A model generated the notes under the pieces. The model searched no databases. It was not told the origin of the DNA and worked only from the letters and a program-made list of their open reading frames with translations. From positions 1 through 20,683 of the forward strand of contig JAOZRQ010000048.1 of the NCBI GenBank assembly GCA_029940115.1: a stretch of DNA of 20,683 bases. The letters run 5' to 3'. Both the position numbers and the translations under genes were made by a program. Of this stretch, positions 12,701 through 19,303 are shown piece by piece. Position 1 is the first letter of the stretch, and every line of letters begins with the position of its first letter. Source of the DNA: Desulfobacterales bacterium (GTDB taxonomy: Bacteria; Desulfobacterota; Desulfobacteria; Desulfobacterales; 4be13).

Positions 12701-15178
12701 TTCTTCGTTCACAGATTCCGGGGAATGGCCAAGTTCCTCGCTCTCTTTCACAGATTCCGGGGAATCGCCAAGTTCCACGCTCTCGTTCATAGATTCTGGA
12801 AAATCCGGGGAGTTGCCACACAGATGCTCCCAAAGATTATGAAAGCCTTCTTCGGTATCTATGATAAAAAGATAAGCGGTTGCACGGCTTAATGCCACAT
12901 ACAGTTTATTCCAAAAATGTTCGGCCCTGTGACGCTTTGTTTCTTGCAAGGTGTCATGTTTGTCCCATATATGTTCAGGACACCCGTCCCCAAAGCCGTA
13001 AACCACTACCTTTGGATGTTCATGTCCCTTGGCCGCGGCAGGGGTCAGCAGATTACGATATATACCTTTTGAATCTTCTTTGAAGAGAGGTTCCAGCAAC
13101 GGGTCCCCTTTTACTTTTTCCATTTCGCCCCCCTCTTCAGCATCAACGATAATGGGGGTGTCTTTTAACATATCGCGGAGTTCGGAGACTGAAACCTGAC
13201 CATTAAGTACAAAGCAAGTGGGAGGCGTACCGGTTAAGGGCGACCAGGCATACTGGAAAACAGTCTCTTTCCAATCAAAGAGATCGGCTCGCCAAGCCTG
13301 AATCAGATTCAGGAAACCGACAATGGCCCCGCCGGAACGGTAGTTGCGCCTGAGAGGCAGGAGTTGCAGCGGTATATCGCGGCCCACAATTGTCTGAACT
13401 TCATCGTGAAACAATTTCTTCAGGGCTGCCCAGCGGAATCCGCTGGGGTTCACTGTCTGGAGCGGGTCGCCCGCGAATAAAAATGGAAGCACCGACGGGA
13501 AACTTTCGGGCAGCGGATAACGGTTGAGCACTGACATACGGAAAAGCAGCCTTGCTTCGATATGGGTGAGGTCCTGGGATTCATCACAACAGATCAGGGT
13601 ATATTCGGGCAGCTCGGGTGATTCATTTAACACTGCGCGAACCAAATCCTGATCATCCCATAGTCCGTGGTTTTTCCATAGTTTGTAATACCATTGCTTC
13701 CAGACTTGTTCATGTACCTGAATGAAGAGTTCCCTTGAAACCGCTCCCCGGGTTCCCCTTGGAAGATTATCAAACCCCTTCGGATCCAAATAACCATCAG
13801 TGCTGATCCCTTTAATCAGGGCGCGAATAACGAACCAGGCGGTTTCGGCTGAAATCTGCCGCCGATTTCTGAATGCCAGACGCTGCTCATCTGCTGTCAG
13901 ACGTTCTTCGAGATAAAGCCGCCGGAACCGGTGATAAGAAATGCGCTGGCTGTCCTGAAAGCGTTCGGACAATGCTCCGCCCTGAATGCGAACTTCCCCG
14001 AGGAGATCCTTGAGCAGGGTATGAAGTGGACGAAACCAGGTTTTTATTATTTCTCTGTCCTCTAATTTGTCCAGTTCACTTTTTATTTCCGAGTTGTGTT
14101 CCAAAAGACCCAACACGATTTCCTGAGCGATATTCAACAGGCTTTCACTAATCGTCACATATAACGGCATCCCTTCCCAATCCTGAAGTAGCTTACGCGC
14201 GCAATAACGCGCGAACACATGACTCAGGAGCATGGATTTCCCGCTGCCGGCCCGGCCGTCAAAGAAGCAGGGAAGCCGTTTTTCCCCCCAGTGCGTTCCC
14301 GTCAGCTGCTCAAGAATATCTTCCTCTTCGGCGGACAGAGCCAGATTGCCGCCATCATCTTCGCAAATCTTGCGCCACAGCTTTTCATCGGCAAGTATAT
14401 ACGCAGGCCATGTGCGTCGTGTATGGCGGGCCAGATCATCCCGCGAGAGTGGCTGGCTATATAACAGCCAATCCAATTCTCTGACCTCCGGTAATTGTCC
14501 CAACATATCATCAGTCGGCGGCGTGAGAAAGGGGTGGATCAGAAGCAACGCAGAGACTTGTCCTATATCTATGTGTGCAAAAAGGATATAGGCATCTTCA
14601 TCTCTATGCAGCCTTAACCTGCGGAATCCCGGAGCAGTTTCTCCAAGGGCGGGATTATCTGCGAGGTTTTTAAGCATTCGGTACCAGCTTTGCCAATATG
14701 CCCAGATTTCTCGCTTTGACAGTTCCTGTATCCAGTTTGACGTTTCGTAAATCTGAACATACCCTGATTCCTTACAACTTGTAAAGTTGATCGGCTCGAA
14801 CCAAGGCTTGAAAATATCAGGCATCAATGGTTGGGGTGGCTCCGGGTCCGGCGGCTGGGCAAGCCAAATGTTGACTTCGGGCAACAGGGCTGATAAGGCA
14901 GGTTGCAACACCTGTGCCCCATACCGGGCAGGATCCCATTGAAACTCCCGCCACTCTCGTGAGTTGCGATGCAACACTTGAAGCCAGATGAACACCTGCT
15001 GGTCGCTGATGGTTTGTTCTGTACCGATTGCCAAAAAAGTACGCCTGCCTACTTCTTTGTAAACATAGCGATCTATGTGCGGTCCGGCAAGTTGAGCCGC
15101 TTCCAATCTTTTGATGGGCTCAAGCACCTGATGGGCTCGTGCCTGTGATAGAAATTTGTTGGGGAAAAAAATATGCAT
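9779..15178 (-). CDS. Giant SF1 helicase - helical repeat - AAA ATPase fusion (candidate defence protein)
   Basis: 1799 residues. Residues 1-200 are unassigned. A UvrD/Rep-type helicase follows: Walker A GRAGSGKS (308-315), motif II CCDESQD (530-536), motif III AGDPLQT (569-575), motif IV RRNYRSG (610-616), motif V-like AKGHEHPKVVV (716-726) and motif VI KLYVALSRAT (758-767). Residues 790-830 hold three SPES-type acidic repeats. About 840-1290 is helical, TPR-like, rich in W and A. Residues 1293-1406 are a charged linker made of two near-copies. From 1410 an SMC/AAA_21 ATPase has LRNFRSY, GQNGAGKST (1439-1447), VSDGTLR (1669-1675), LIFLEELEDSIHP (1691-1703) and ITSHSP (1724-1729). All key residues are intact. 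ATG 15178 has AGGA 6 bases upstream. Fusion of helicase and ATPase with a coupled TOPRIM gene suggests a rearranged Gabija-like system. Confidence 0.85.
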   Translation of the reverse strand: MHIFFPNKFLSQARAHQVLEPIKRLEAAQLAGPHIDRYVYKEVGRRTFLAIGTEQTISDQQVFIWLQVLHRNSREWREFQWDPARYGAQVLQPALSALLPEVNIWLAQPPDPEPPQPLMPDIFKPWFEPINFTSCKESGYVQIYETSNWIQELSKREIWAYWQSWYRMLKNLADNPALGETAPGFRRLRLHRDEDAYILFAHIDIGQVSALLLIHPFLTPPTDDMLGQLPEVRELDWLLYSQPLSRDDLARHTRRTWPAYILADEKLWRKICEDDGGNLALSAEEEDILEQLTGTHWGEKRLPCFFDGRAGSGKSMLLSHVFARYCARKLLQDWEGMPLYVTISESLLNIAQEIVLGLLEHNSEIKSELDKLEDREIIKTWFRPLHTLLKDLLGEVRIQGGALSERFQDSQRISYHRFRRLYLEERLTADEQRLAFRNRRQISAETAWFVIRALIKGISTDGYLDPKGFDNLPRGTRGAVSRELFIQVHEQVWKQWYYKLWKNHGLWDDQDLVRAVLNESPELPEYTLICCDESQDLTHIEARLLFRMSVLNRYPLPESFPSVLPFLFAGDPLQTVNPSGFRWAALKKLFHDEVQTIVGRDIPLQLLPLRRNYRSGGAIVGFLNLIQAWRADLFDWKETVFQYAWSPLTGTPPTCFVLNGQVSVSELRDMLKDTPIIVDAEEGGEMEKVKGDPLLEPLFKEDSKGIYRNLLTPAAAKGHEHPKVVVYGFGDGCPEHIWDKHDTLQETKRHRAEHFWNKLYVALSRATAYLFIIDTEEGFHNLWEHLCGNSPDFPESMNESVELGDSPESVKESEELGHSPESVNEEQLKPRAMGLFLGTEDDLKFLREKDPQGVADRLKKAGQAEQSCTLLRKARAYYQSLNMFGEADECEAISLEVEEKFAEAGRLWERLKSFKRAEEAYWRGLHWIALDKLYELNPDLQKPERVLLTSFLSALQKGKSNWALAVESFLPRMADWLQSGDRPPLVSSQWSALDEALRSADLGELSPQGLRSLASVTEQLHQYGRQTGELAANCWYELRDWRGAIRCWDTIGRKEHTDYYRAMAEVTSGIEKLKWWNKAGEYKKTVYLWRSKRSYGENWMEYVIPALKHIKAWKELIEVQLFKQKRSARQALDSLLEGYKELADSDRALMVKKVYNELSKRKLFVSFVKLFNTIHKLEPDTACAERLGLNMEVRLCRSVLAGDVDRGSLRSSKSPQVRKWWKSLLERIESNPDRFCPPLSAGELSRLMTWAEADDTKRTRRFLERWAGTEDSPNQTAAREAFEGLDKKKQGPEVIKRKKRKPLEHDGHSSRINLADGLVTENNHDTGASKGAEPKADHSSKAPDLKEIKIIKRRKRESRKHDGHSSTSENLTDGLVTGSGENNHDTDTDRGSEPKASDSSQAPDLKAIKTIFIEQLRLRNFRSYLDACLSFEDFTILIGQNGAGKSTLREALEIMRDALTDSLNNALSRRGGLECWIRQGGEAYEKNLSLAIQFRLESRDDSLQAVYGFELLLTEGGGYRIFQEHLAFSTDHIPHFHREGDQLQTTLSLPELSLAPDQLAFPLLAGSHPFWKTCIDTIKGVSAYVLSPERMREETTALNQSRLASDGQNAANVIKELENHPRAIEILTRRMCTVIPGIHRVFAESFRGRRILGFEQKGQRMIRLDATQVSDGTLRILGILLAIYQRPRPTLIFLEELEDSIHPEAFTTITEAIEEAAEQTQIVITSHSPVALMQKPITEARTRLIRWELGRSDIYKLESHPPEEDDYAFSVGEMLQFNAIQAAPLPSSVKGGFFEVEPE
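10951..11303 (-). repeat. In-frame 180 bp linker duplication inside the helicase-ATPase gene
   Basis: The segment 10951-11130 is repeated as about 11131-11303, in frame, coding for residues 1293-1346 and 1347-1406. Shared words are KRKKR/KRRKR, HDGHSS, DGLVT, ENNHDT, SEPKA/AEPKA and APDLK. The difference in length is made of whole codons. The two copies form a flexible lysine-rich spacer between the helical region and the AAA ATPase. Confidence 0.85.
12706..12800 (-). repeat. Short acidic repeats at the helicase / helical-region junction
   Basis: ACAGATTCCGGGGAAT followed by GGCCAAGTTCCTCGCTCTC recurs about every 45 bases, with a third, more diverged unit near 12788. They encode FPESMNESVELG, SPESVKESEELG and SPESVNEE (residues about 793-825), an acidic linker. 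Confidence 0.7.
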
Positions 15179-15191
15179 GGATCATCCTAGC

Positions 15192-15254
15192 CAGTGATCA
15201 GTAAACAGTGATCAGTGATCAATGTTGCAACTGGCAACTGATTACTGGTCACTG
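15192..15254. promoter_or_regulatory. Inverted and direct TGATCA-containing repeats just upstream of the helicase-ATPase gene
   Basis: CAGTGATCAGTAA (15192-15204) is inverted at 15242-15254 as TTACTGGTCACTG with one mismatch. The word CAGTGATCAGT recurs directly at 15206 and overlaps another TGATCA. It begins 14 bases upstream of the ATG at 15178, so it lies in the leader or operator zone. It may be an operator, but it could equally be one of the dispersed repeats of this genome. Confidence 0.4.
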
Positions 15255-15361
15255 TCTGAATCCTGTGGGGCCTTTGCGTGTTGAAGGAATGAGTTGTTTA
15301 AATTTGTTCAATAAATCCTTCCAATTTCATGTCAAACATTTCCCATTCTCAGAGCAATCAA

Positions 15362-15390
15362 ACGCGGGAATGACGGCCGTCATTCCCGCG
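15362..15390. terminator. Perfect palindrome downstream of secF
   Basis: GCGGGAATGACGG and CCGTCATTCCCGC form an uninterrupted 26 bp palindrome about 20 bases after the secF stop, between secF and the helicase operon. It lacks a long T-run on the minus strand, so it may be a transcript-end stabiliser or a dispersed repeat rather than a strong intrinsic terminator. Confidence 0.5.
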
Positions 15391-15407
15391 AAGACTTACA
15401 GCTTACA

Positions 15408-16445
15408 TCACCGCCTCTCAAATTCCTGCCAAGCGATGAGTATGGGGCTGGCCACATATATGGAGGAATAGGTTCCGATCAGGACCCCGACAATCATTGC
15501 AAAGGCAAAGTCATGGATGATGCCGCCCCCCAGCAGAAAGAGCGTGATCACAACCATCAGGGTGGTCATGGATGTGAGTATGGTCCGGTTCAGAGTCTCG
15601 TTGATGCTTTTGTTGAGGGTGACATCCAAGGGATTCTTCTGGTATTTTCTCAGGTTTTCCCGGATGCGGTCAAAGACAATGATCGTGTCATTCAATGAAT
15701 ATCCGATGATGGTCAGCAACGCGGCGATGATCGGCAGGGAGAATTCCTTGTCAAATATGGAGAATATTCCCACCGTGATCAGCACGTCGTGAATCAGGGC
15801 CGCAATAGCGCCCATCGCGTATTTCAGCCTGAGAAACCAGAAAAGGACCAAGGTGATGATGAGCGCGGCCACAATCAGAAACGGGATGCTGACGCCCATT
15901 CGGGAGATGGAGTAAACACAGAAGATCAGCGCGCCTGCCATAAGCCCGCTCTTGATCCATTCGGCTTCAAAACGGCCCGATATGTAGATGGTGATGAAAA
16001 GCAACGCGTAAAACATGGCAAACAGGGCCTTCTCCCTCAGATCCTTTCCCACCTGGGGGCCCACCATCTCCATCCGGCGGATATCCACATCCTTGCCGGT
16101 CGCAGATTCCAGAGCGTCGGCCACCTTGTCTGAAAATCCTTCTCCGGTTGCCGCCGATCTGTCTGTGCGAACCAGATACTCGTTCTCCCCGGGATCGCCG
16201 AACATCTGGACCGACGCTTTTCCCATGTCCATGTCCCTGAGGCCCGATTTCACCGTGTCAATCGTGACATCAGACAGAAATTTCACCTGTATCAATGTTC
16301 CACCGGCAAAATCAATCCCGTATCTCGGTCCCTTGTGGATGATCAGCGAGGTGAGGCTGATAAGCAACATCACAAGGGACGCATAAAAAGCGATCTTTCG
16401 TGTGCCGATGAAGTCGATGTTTATTCCGGGTTTTATAAACTGCAT
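15408..16445 (-). CDS. secF: Protein translocase subunit SecF
   Basis: 345 residues, inner-membrane protein. With SecD it uses the proton motive force to help pull preproteins through SecYEG. TM1 lies near residues 17-35. The periplasmic domain begins with YGIDFAGGTLIQ, the SecF counterpart of the SecD DLQGG motif, and five further membrane segments end the protein, with GYSLNDTIIVFDRIREN as the conserved TM4-5 motif. ATG 16445 is chosen because AGAGGA sits about 5 bases upstream and SecF homology starts there; an upstream frame to 16511 only translates the tandem repeats. It is the last gene of yajC-secD-secF. The 106-base gap to secD is filled by heptamer repeats. Confidence 0.95.
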   Translation of the reverse strand: MQFIKPGINIDFIGTRKIAFYASLVMLLISLTSLIIHKGPRYGIDFAGGTLIQVKFLSDVTIDTVKSGLRDMDMGKASVQMFGDPGENEYLVRTDRSAATGEGFSDKVADALESATGKDVDIRRMEMVGPQVGKDLREKALFAMFYALLFITIYISGRFEAEWIKSGLMAGALIFCVYSISRMGVSIPFLIVAALIITLVLFWFLRLKYAMGAIAALIHDVLITVGIFSIFDKEFSLPIIAALLTIIGYSLNDTIIVFDRIRENLRKYQKNPLDVTLNKSINETLNRTILTSMTTLMVVITLFLLGGGIIHDFAFAMIVGVLIGTYSSIYVASPILIAWQEFERR

Positions 16446-16462
16446 AGATTCCTCTTTAATGA

Positions 16463-16547
16463 ATGAAGGATGAAGGATAAGGATGAAGGATGAAGGATGA
16501 AGTGTCTTCATACTTCATACTTCATACTTCATACTTCATACTTCATA
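16463..16547. repeat. Two heptamer arrays between secD and secF
   Basis: Six perfect CTTCATA units run from 16506 to 16547, next to an imperfect array of GGATGAA units from 16463 to 16502. The two arrays are partly complementary, so the secD-secF message could form a long imperfect hairpin before the secF ribosome binding site. Copy number is likely to vary between strains. Confidence 0.85.
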
Positions 16548-16551
16548 TTGA

Positions 16552-18156
16552 CTATATGCTTAATGCTTTCATCCGCCGATTGATCAGCAGATAATTGAAT
16601 ACCAGTCGTGTCACGACAAGGGCGGTGAACAGGCTGGCGAGCACCCCGAGACTCAGTGTCACGGCAAATCCCTTGATGGGACCGGTTCCGAACTGAAAGA
16701 GCACCAGCGCGGCAATGAGGGTGGTGACGTTTGCGTCGAGGATGGTCAGGGTTGCCCTGTCATAGCCCGCTTTCACCGATGCATGGGGCGTCTTGCCCAG
16801 ATTCATCTCCTCCCGGATGCGCTCAAATATCAGCACATTGGCATCCACCGCCATGCCGATGGTGAGGATGATGCCCGCAATGCCCGGAAGGGTCAGGGTG
16901 GCTTGGAACCCGGCCAGACCCGCGGCGATCAGCAGGATGTTCATCAACAAGGCCATATCCGCGATCACGCCCGAAAGCTTGTAATAGATGATCATGAACA
17001 GGAGCACCAGTATCCCACCGACATATATCGAATTCAAGCCCTTGCGAATGGAATCCTCCCCCAGGGAAGGCCCCACCGTCCTCTCTTCAAGGATGTTCAC
17101 CGGTGCCGGCAACGCACCCGCGCGAAGGACAATGGCAAGGTCCCGCGCTTCCGAATCGGTGAAGTTGCCAGTGATGCGAGCCTCTCCCCCGGGGATCCGT
17201 TCCTGAATCACCGGCGCGGAGTAAACCTTCTCATCCAGGATGATGGCAAGGCGTTTCTTCACATTCTCCTCGGTGATCCTTTCAAAAATTCTTGCCCCTT
17301 TCTGGTCAAACTTGATGGAGACATAAGGCTCATTGTACTGGGAGTCGATATCCACCCTTGCGTCCGTGAGATACGCTCCTGTGAGAAGGGAGCGTTTTTT
17401 CACAAGATAGGGGGTTTTGGTCACCCGCCGGGTTTCCGGGTCTTCCCGGGTCTGATAGAGCAGCTCGCTTCCCAGAGGGGTGGTTTGGGTCCGTTCCGCT
17501 TCAGCCGGGTCATTCGCCTCATCCAACAGTTTGAACTCCAAGAGCGCGGTTCTGCCGATGAGTTTCTTGGCCCGCTTGGTCTCCTTGACTCCGGGGAGTT
17601 GTATCAGTATCCGTTTCTCCCCCTGCCGGCGGATATCCGGCTCGCTCACCCCGAATTGGTCAATCCGGTTGCGTATGGTCTCGAGGGCTTGGGCCGCGGC
17701 CATTTTTTTGATTCGCTCGACCTCATTGTCCGGAAGATCGAGTATCATGCTCAATGCGCCGTTGTCCGATTCTCTTGAGGCCATCCGAAGGTTCGCGAAT
17801 TCCTCGTCAAGCAGGGCTTCAAGTTTTTTGATGTTGTCATCCCCTGTCACTTGGATAGATATCTGGATGGTCTCAATCTTGTCCAAGGCGACATTCCCAA
17901 TGCGCTTTTTTCTGACAAGCGCGCGAAGCTCTTCGGTGATATTGTCAATGGTGCTTTCCACTGCTTTGTCAATATCCACCTCAAGGACAAGATGCATTCC
18001 GCCCTGAAGATCCAAGCCCAGATTGATCTTCTTCTTGGGCCACAGGGCAGGCTCCTTCCTGTCATTGAGCGTCATGTCAATTGTCGGCAGGATATGGACC
18101 ACCGCAACCACGACAACGGCAAGCACCAGAAACAGTTTCCATGAAAAATTCTTCAC
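16552..18156 (-). CDS. secD: Protein translocase subunit SecD
   Basis: 534 residues. TM1 is at about 8-24, followed by the signature LGLDLQGGMHL (47-57). A large periplasmic part contains IRNRIDQFGVSEPDI and LIQLPGVKE, then TGNFTDSEARDLAIVLRAGALPAP. Five more membrane segments end it, with GMAVDANVLIFERIREE as the conserved motif. The length is normal for a non-enterobacterial SecD. The start is GTG at 18156, supported by AAAGGAAAG 5-9 bases upstream and by TM1 following at once. It is separated from yajC by 299 bases that carry an inserted element; without it the two genes would be about 50 bases apart. Confidence 0.96.
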   Translation of the reverse strand: MKNFSWKLFLVLAVVVVAVVHILPTIDMTLNDRKEPALWPKKKINLGLDLQGGMHLVLEVDIDKAVESTIDNITEELRALVRKKRIGNVALDKIETIQISIQVTGDDNIKKLEALLDEEFANLRMASRESDNGALSMILDLPDNEVERIKKMAAAQALETIRNRIDQFGVSEPDIRRQGEKRILIQLPGVKETKRAKKLIGRTALLEFKLLDEANDPAEAERTQTTPLGSELLYQTREDPETRRVTKTPYLVKKRSLLTGAYLTDARVDIDSQYNEPYVSIKFDQKGARIFERITEENVKKRLAIILDEKVYSAPVIQERIPGGEARITGNFTDSEARDLAIVLRAGALPAPVNILEERTVGPSLGEDSIRKGLNSIYVGGILVLLFMIIYYKLSGVIADMALLMNILLIAAGLAGFQATLTLPGIAGIILTIGMAVDANVLIFERIREEMNLGKTPHASVKAGYDRATLTILDANVTTLIAALVLFQFGTGPIKGFAVTLSLGVLASLFTALVVTRLVFNYLLINRRMKALSI

Positions 18157-18217
18157 TCACTCTTTCCTTTCGTGTTTGTTGTTTGTTGTCCGCTGTCGCC
18201 GACAACAACTTATTTTG

Positions 18218-18455
18218 GGCATCCTTCAAAGTTTGTAGTCCCGCCTTTAGGCGGTGTAGCACCGCCCTAAGGATTATGGAGATCACACAACTTTCTCATC
18301 ATGAACCGCAGATGAACGCGGATGGCCTGTGTGTGCCGGGACTCATCCGCGTCCATCCGCAGTTTGTGAAAGCTGCTTTTCCAAGAAAAATCCTGAAAAA
18401 CTTTTGGCCGGGTACTTACAAACTGAAAAGTGTAAACCCATAAATAAAGGATGCC
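18218..18455. mobile_element. MITE-like GGCATCC element (copy 2) with a nested repeat, at the yajC stop
   Basis: The ends GGCATCCTT and AAGGATGCC are inverted, and the element is bracketed by a perfect 8 bp direct repeat TTATTTTG (18210-18217 and 18456-18463). The right-hand copy includes the yajC stop codon. It shares the GTTTGTAGTCCCGCC stem and AAGTGTAAACCCAT end with the element at 7717-7856, but is about 100 bp longer. The extra part is a separate palindrome (18304-18363: AACCGCAGATGAACGCGGATG with CATCCGCGTCCATCCGCAG), apparently inserted into it. Confidence 0.8.
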
Positions 18456-18815
18456 TTATTTTGATTTCAATTTTCCCGGATCTGTCTTGCTCTCCTGAGC
18501 CGGCGCAGGCTGTGCGAGAGCGGCCACATAGCCCCGGCTCACCTTCACCCGGACCTTGTCCGCGATTTCCACAGACATGGTGGACTCGTCAAGGGAAGTG
18601 ATACGGCCGTAAATGCCGCCGTTCAGCATGACCCGGTCCCCCTTTTTAAGGTCCTGGATCATCCGCTGGTGTTCCTTCTGCTTTTTCTGCTGGGGTCGGA
18701 TCAGCAGAAAATAGAATATGACGAACATGAGGATGAGCGGAATGAATGCGCCAAATCCGCCCTGCGCGCCATCTGCGGCTCCGCCCTGTCCCATTGCATA
18801 CACGATGCTTACCAA
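18456..18815 (-). CDS. yajC: Preprotein translocase subunit YajC
   Basis: 119 residues, single-pass inner-membrane accessory of SecDF. A Gly-rich N-terminus (GQGGAADGAQGGFG) leads into TM residues about 22-40 and the hallmark FLLIRPQQKKQKEHQ, then the small cytoplasmic domain LKKGDRVMLNGGIYGRITSL. The start is TTG at 18815, because AAGGAGGT lies 6-7 bases upstream; the next Met is residue 8 and has no such site. First gene of the yajC-secD-secF set. The last 8 bases of the gene, including TAA, are duplicated on the far side of the mobile element that follows it. Confidence 0.93.
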   Translation of the reverse strand: MVSIVYAMGQGGAADGAQGGFGAFIPLILMFVIFYFLLIRPQQKKQKEHQRMIQDLKKGDRVMLNGGIYGRITSLDESTMSVEIADKVRVKVSRGYVAALAQPAPAQESKTDPGKLKSK

Positions 18816-19303
18816 GATAAGACCTCCTTGTACCTGAAAATTATCAGCAGATCAAAACCATTCACACGGCAAACAGAACGCAGATTTTCAGGGGGTTCAG
18901 GATGAAAACCGGGTCCGCCCGGCTGTCTGATCTCCCCCGATTTTGCAATCTTTGTGGATCCGCTGATTATTGGCATCCTTACACTTGTTGGTTTGCAGGG
19001 TTCAGGTTGTCTTTCCTGTGTGAAACCGCCTAAAGGCGGAACTACAAACTTTTGAAGAATGCCGATTGTTGCAAAAAAAATGATTTGGGCCTTTTGGAAA
19101 CGACCACCAAAACCCTGATTCCTGTGTGAAACCGCCTAAAGGCGGAACTACAAACTTTTGAAGAATGCCGATTGTTGCAAAAAAAATGATTTGGGCCTTT
19201 TGGAAACGACCACCAAAACCCTGATTTATACTTTAAATCACCGCTCACGTCAAATCTTTTTCAATATTTTCTGACCCATCCCAAAACTGAGAAGCCAGAA
19301 CCC
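18816..19303. other. Gene-free spacer between yajC and the LysM-like gene
   Basis: No supported frame. It contains the promoter side of yajC (not resolved), a degenerate GGCATCCTT end at 18972 with ACCGCCTAAAGGCGG stems like the elements at 7717 and 18218, and a 106 bp tandem duplication (19013-19224). Confidence 0.6.
19013..19226. repeat. Perfect tandem duplication, two 106 bp units
   Basis: The unit starting TTCCTGTGTGAAACCGCC and ending CACCAAAACCCTGA occurs at 19013-19118 and again at 19119-19224 without a visible difference. Each unit carries the palindrome CCGCCTAAAGGCGG and the word GAAGAATGCC, the degenerate right end of a GGCATCC-type element. Confidence 0.9.

Noticed and set aside
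16783..17778. 331-codon plus-strand frame
   Set aside because: Antisense shadow of secD; the residue composition is that of a GC-biased opposite strand and no domain is visible.
19013..19226. Possible CRISPR or satellite array
   Set aside because: Only two units, contiguous, 106 bp, with no spacers.
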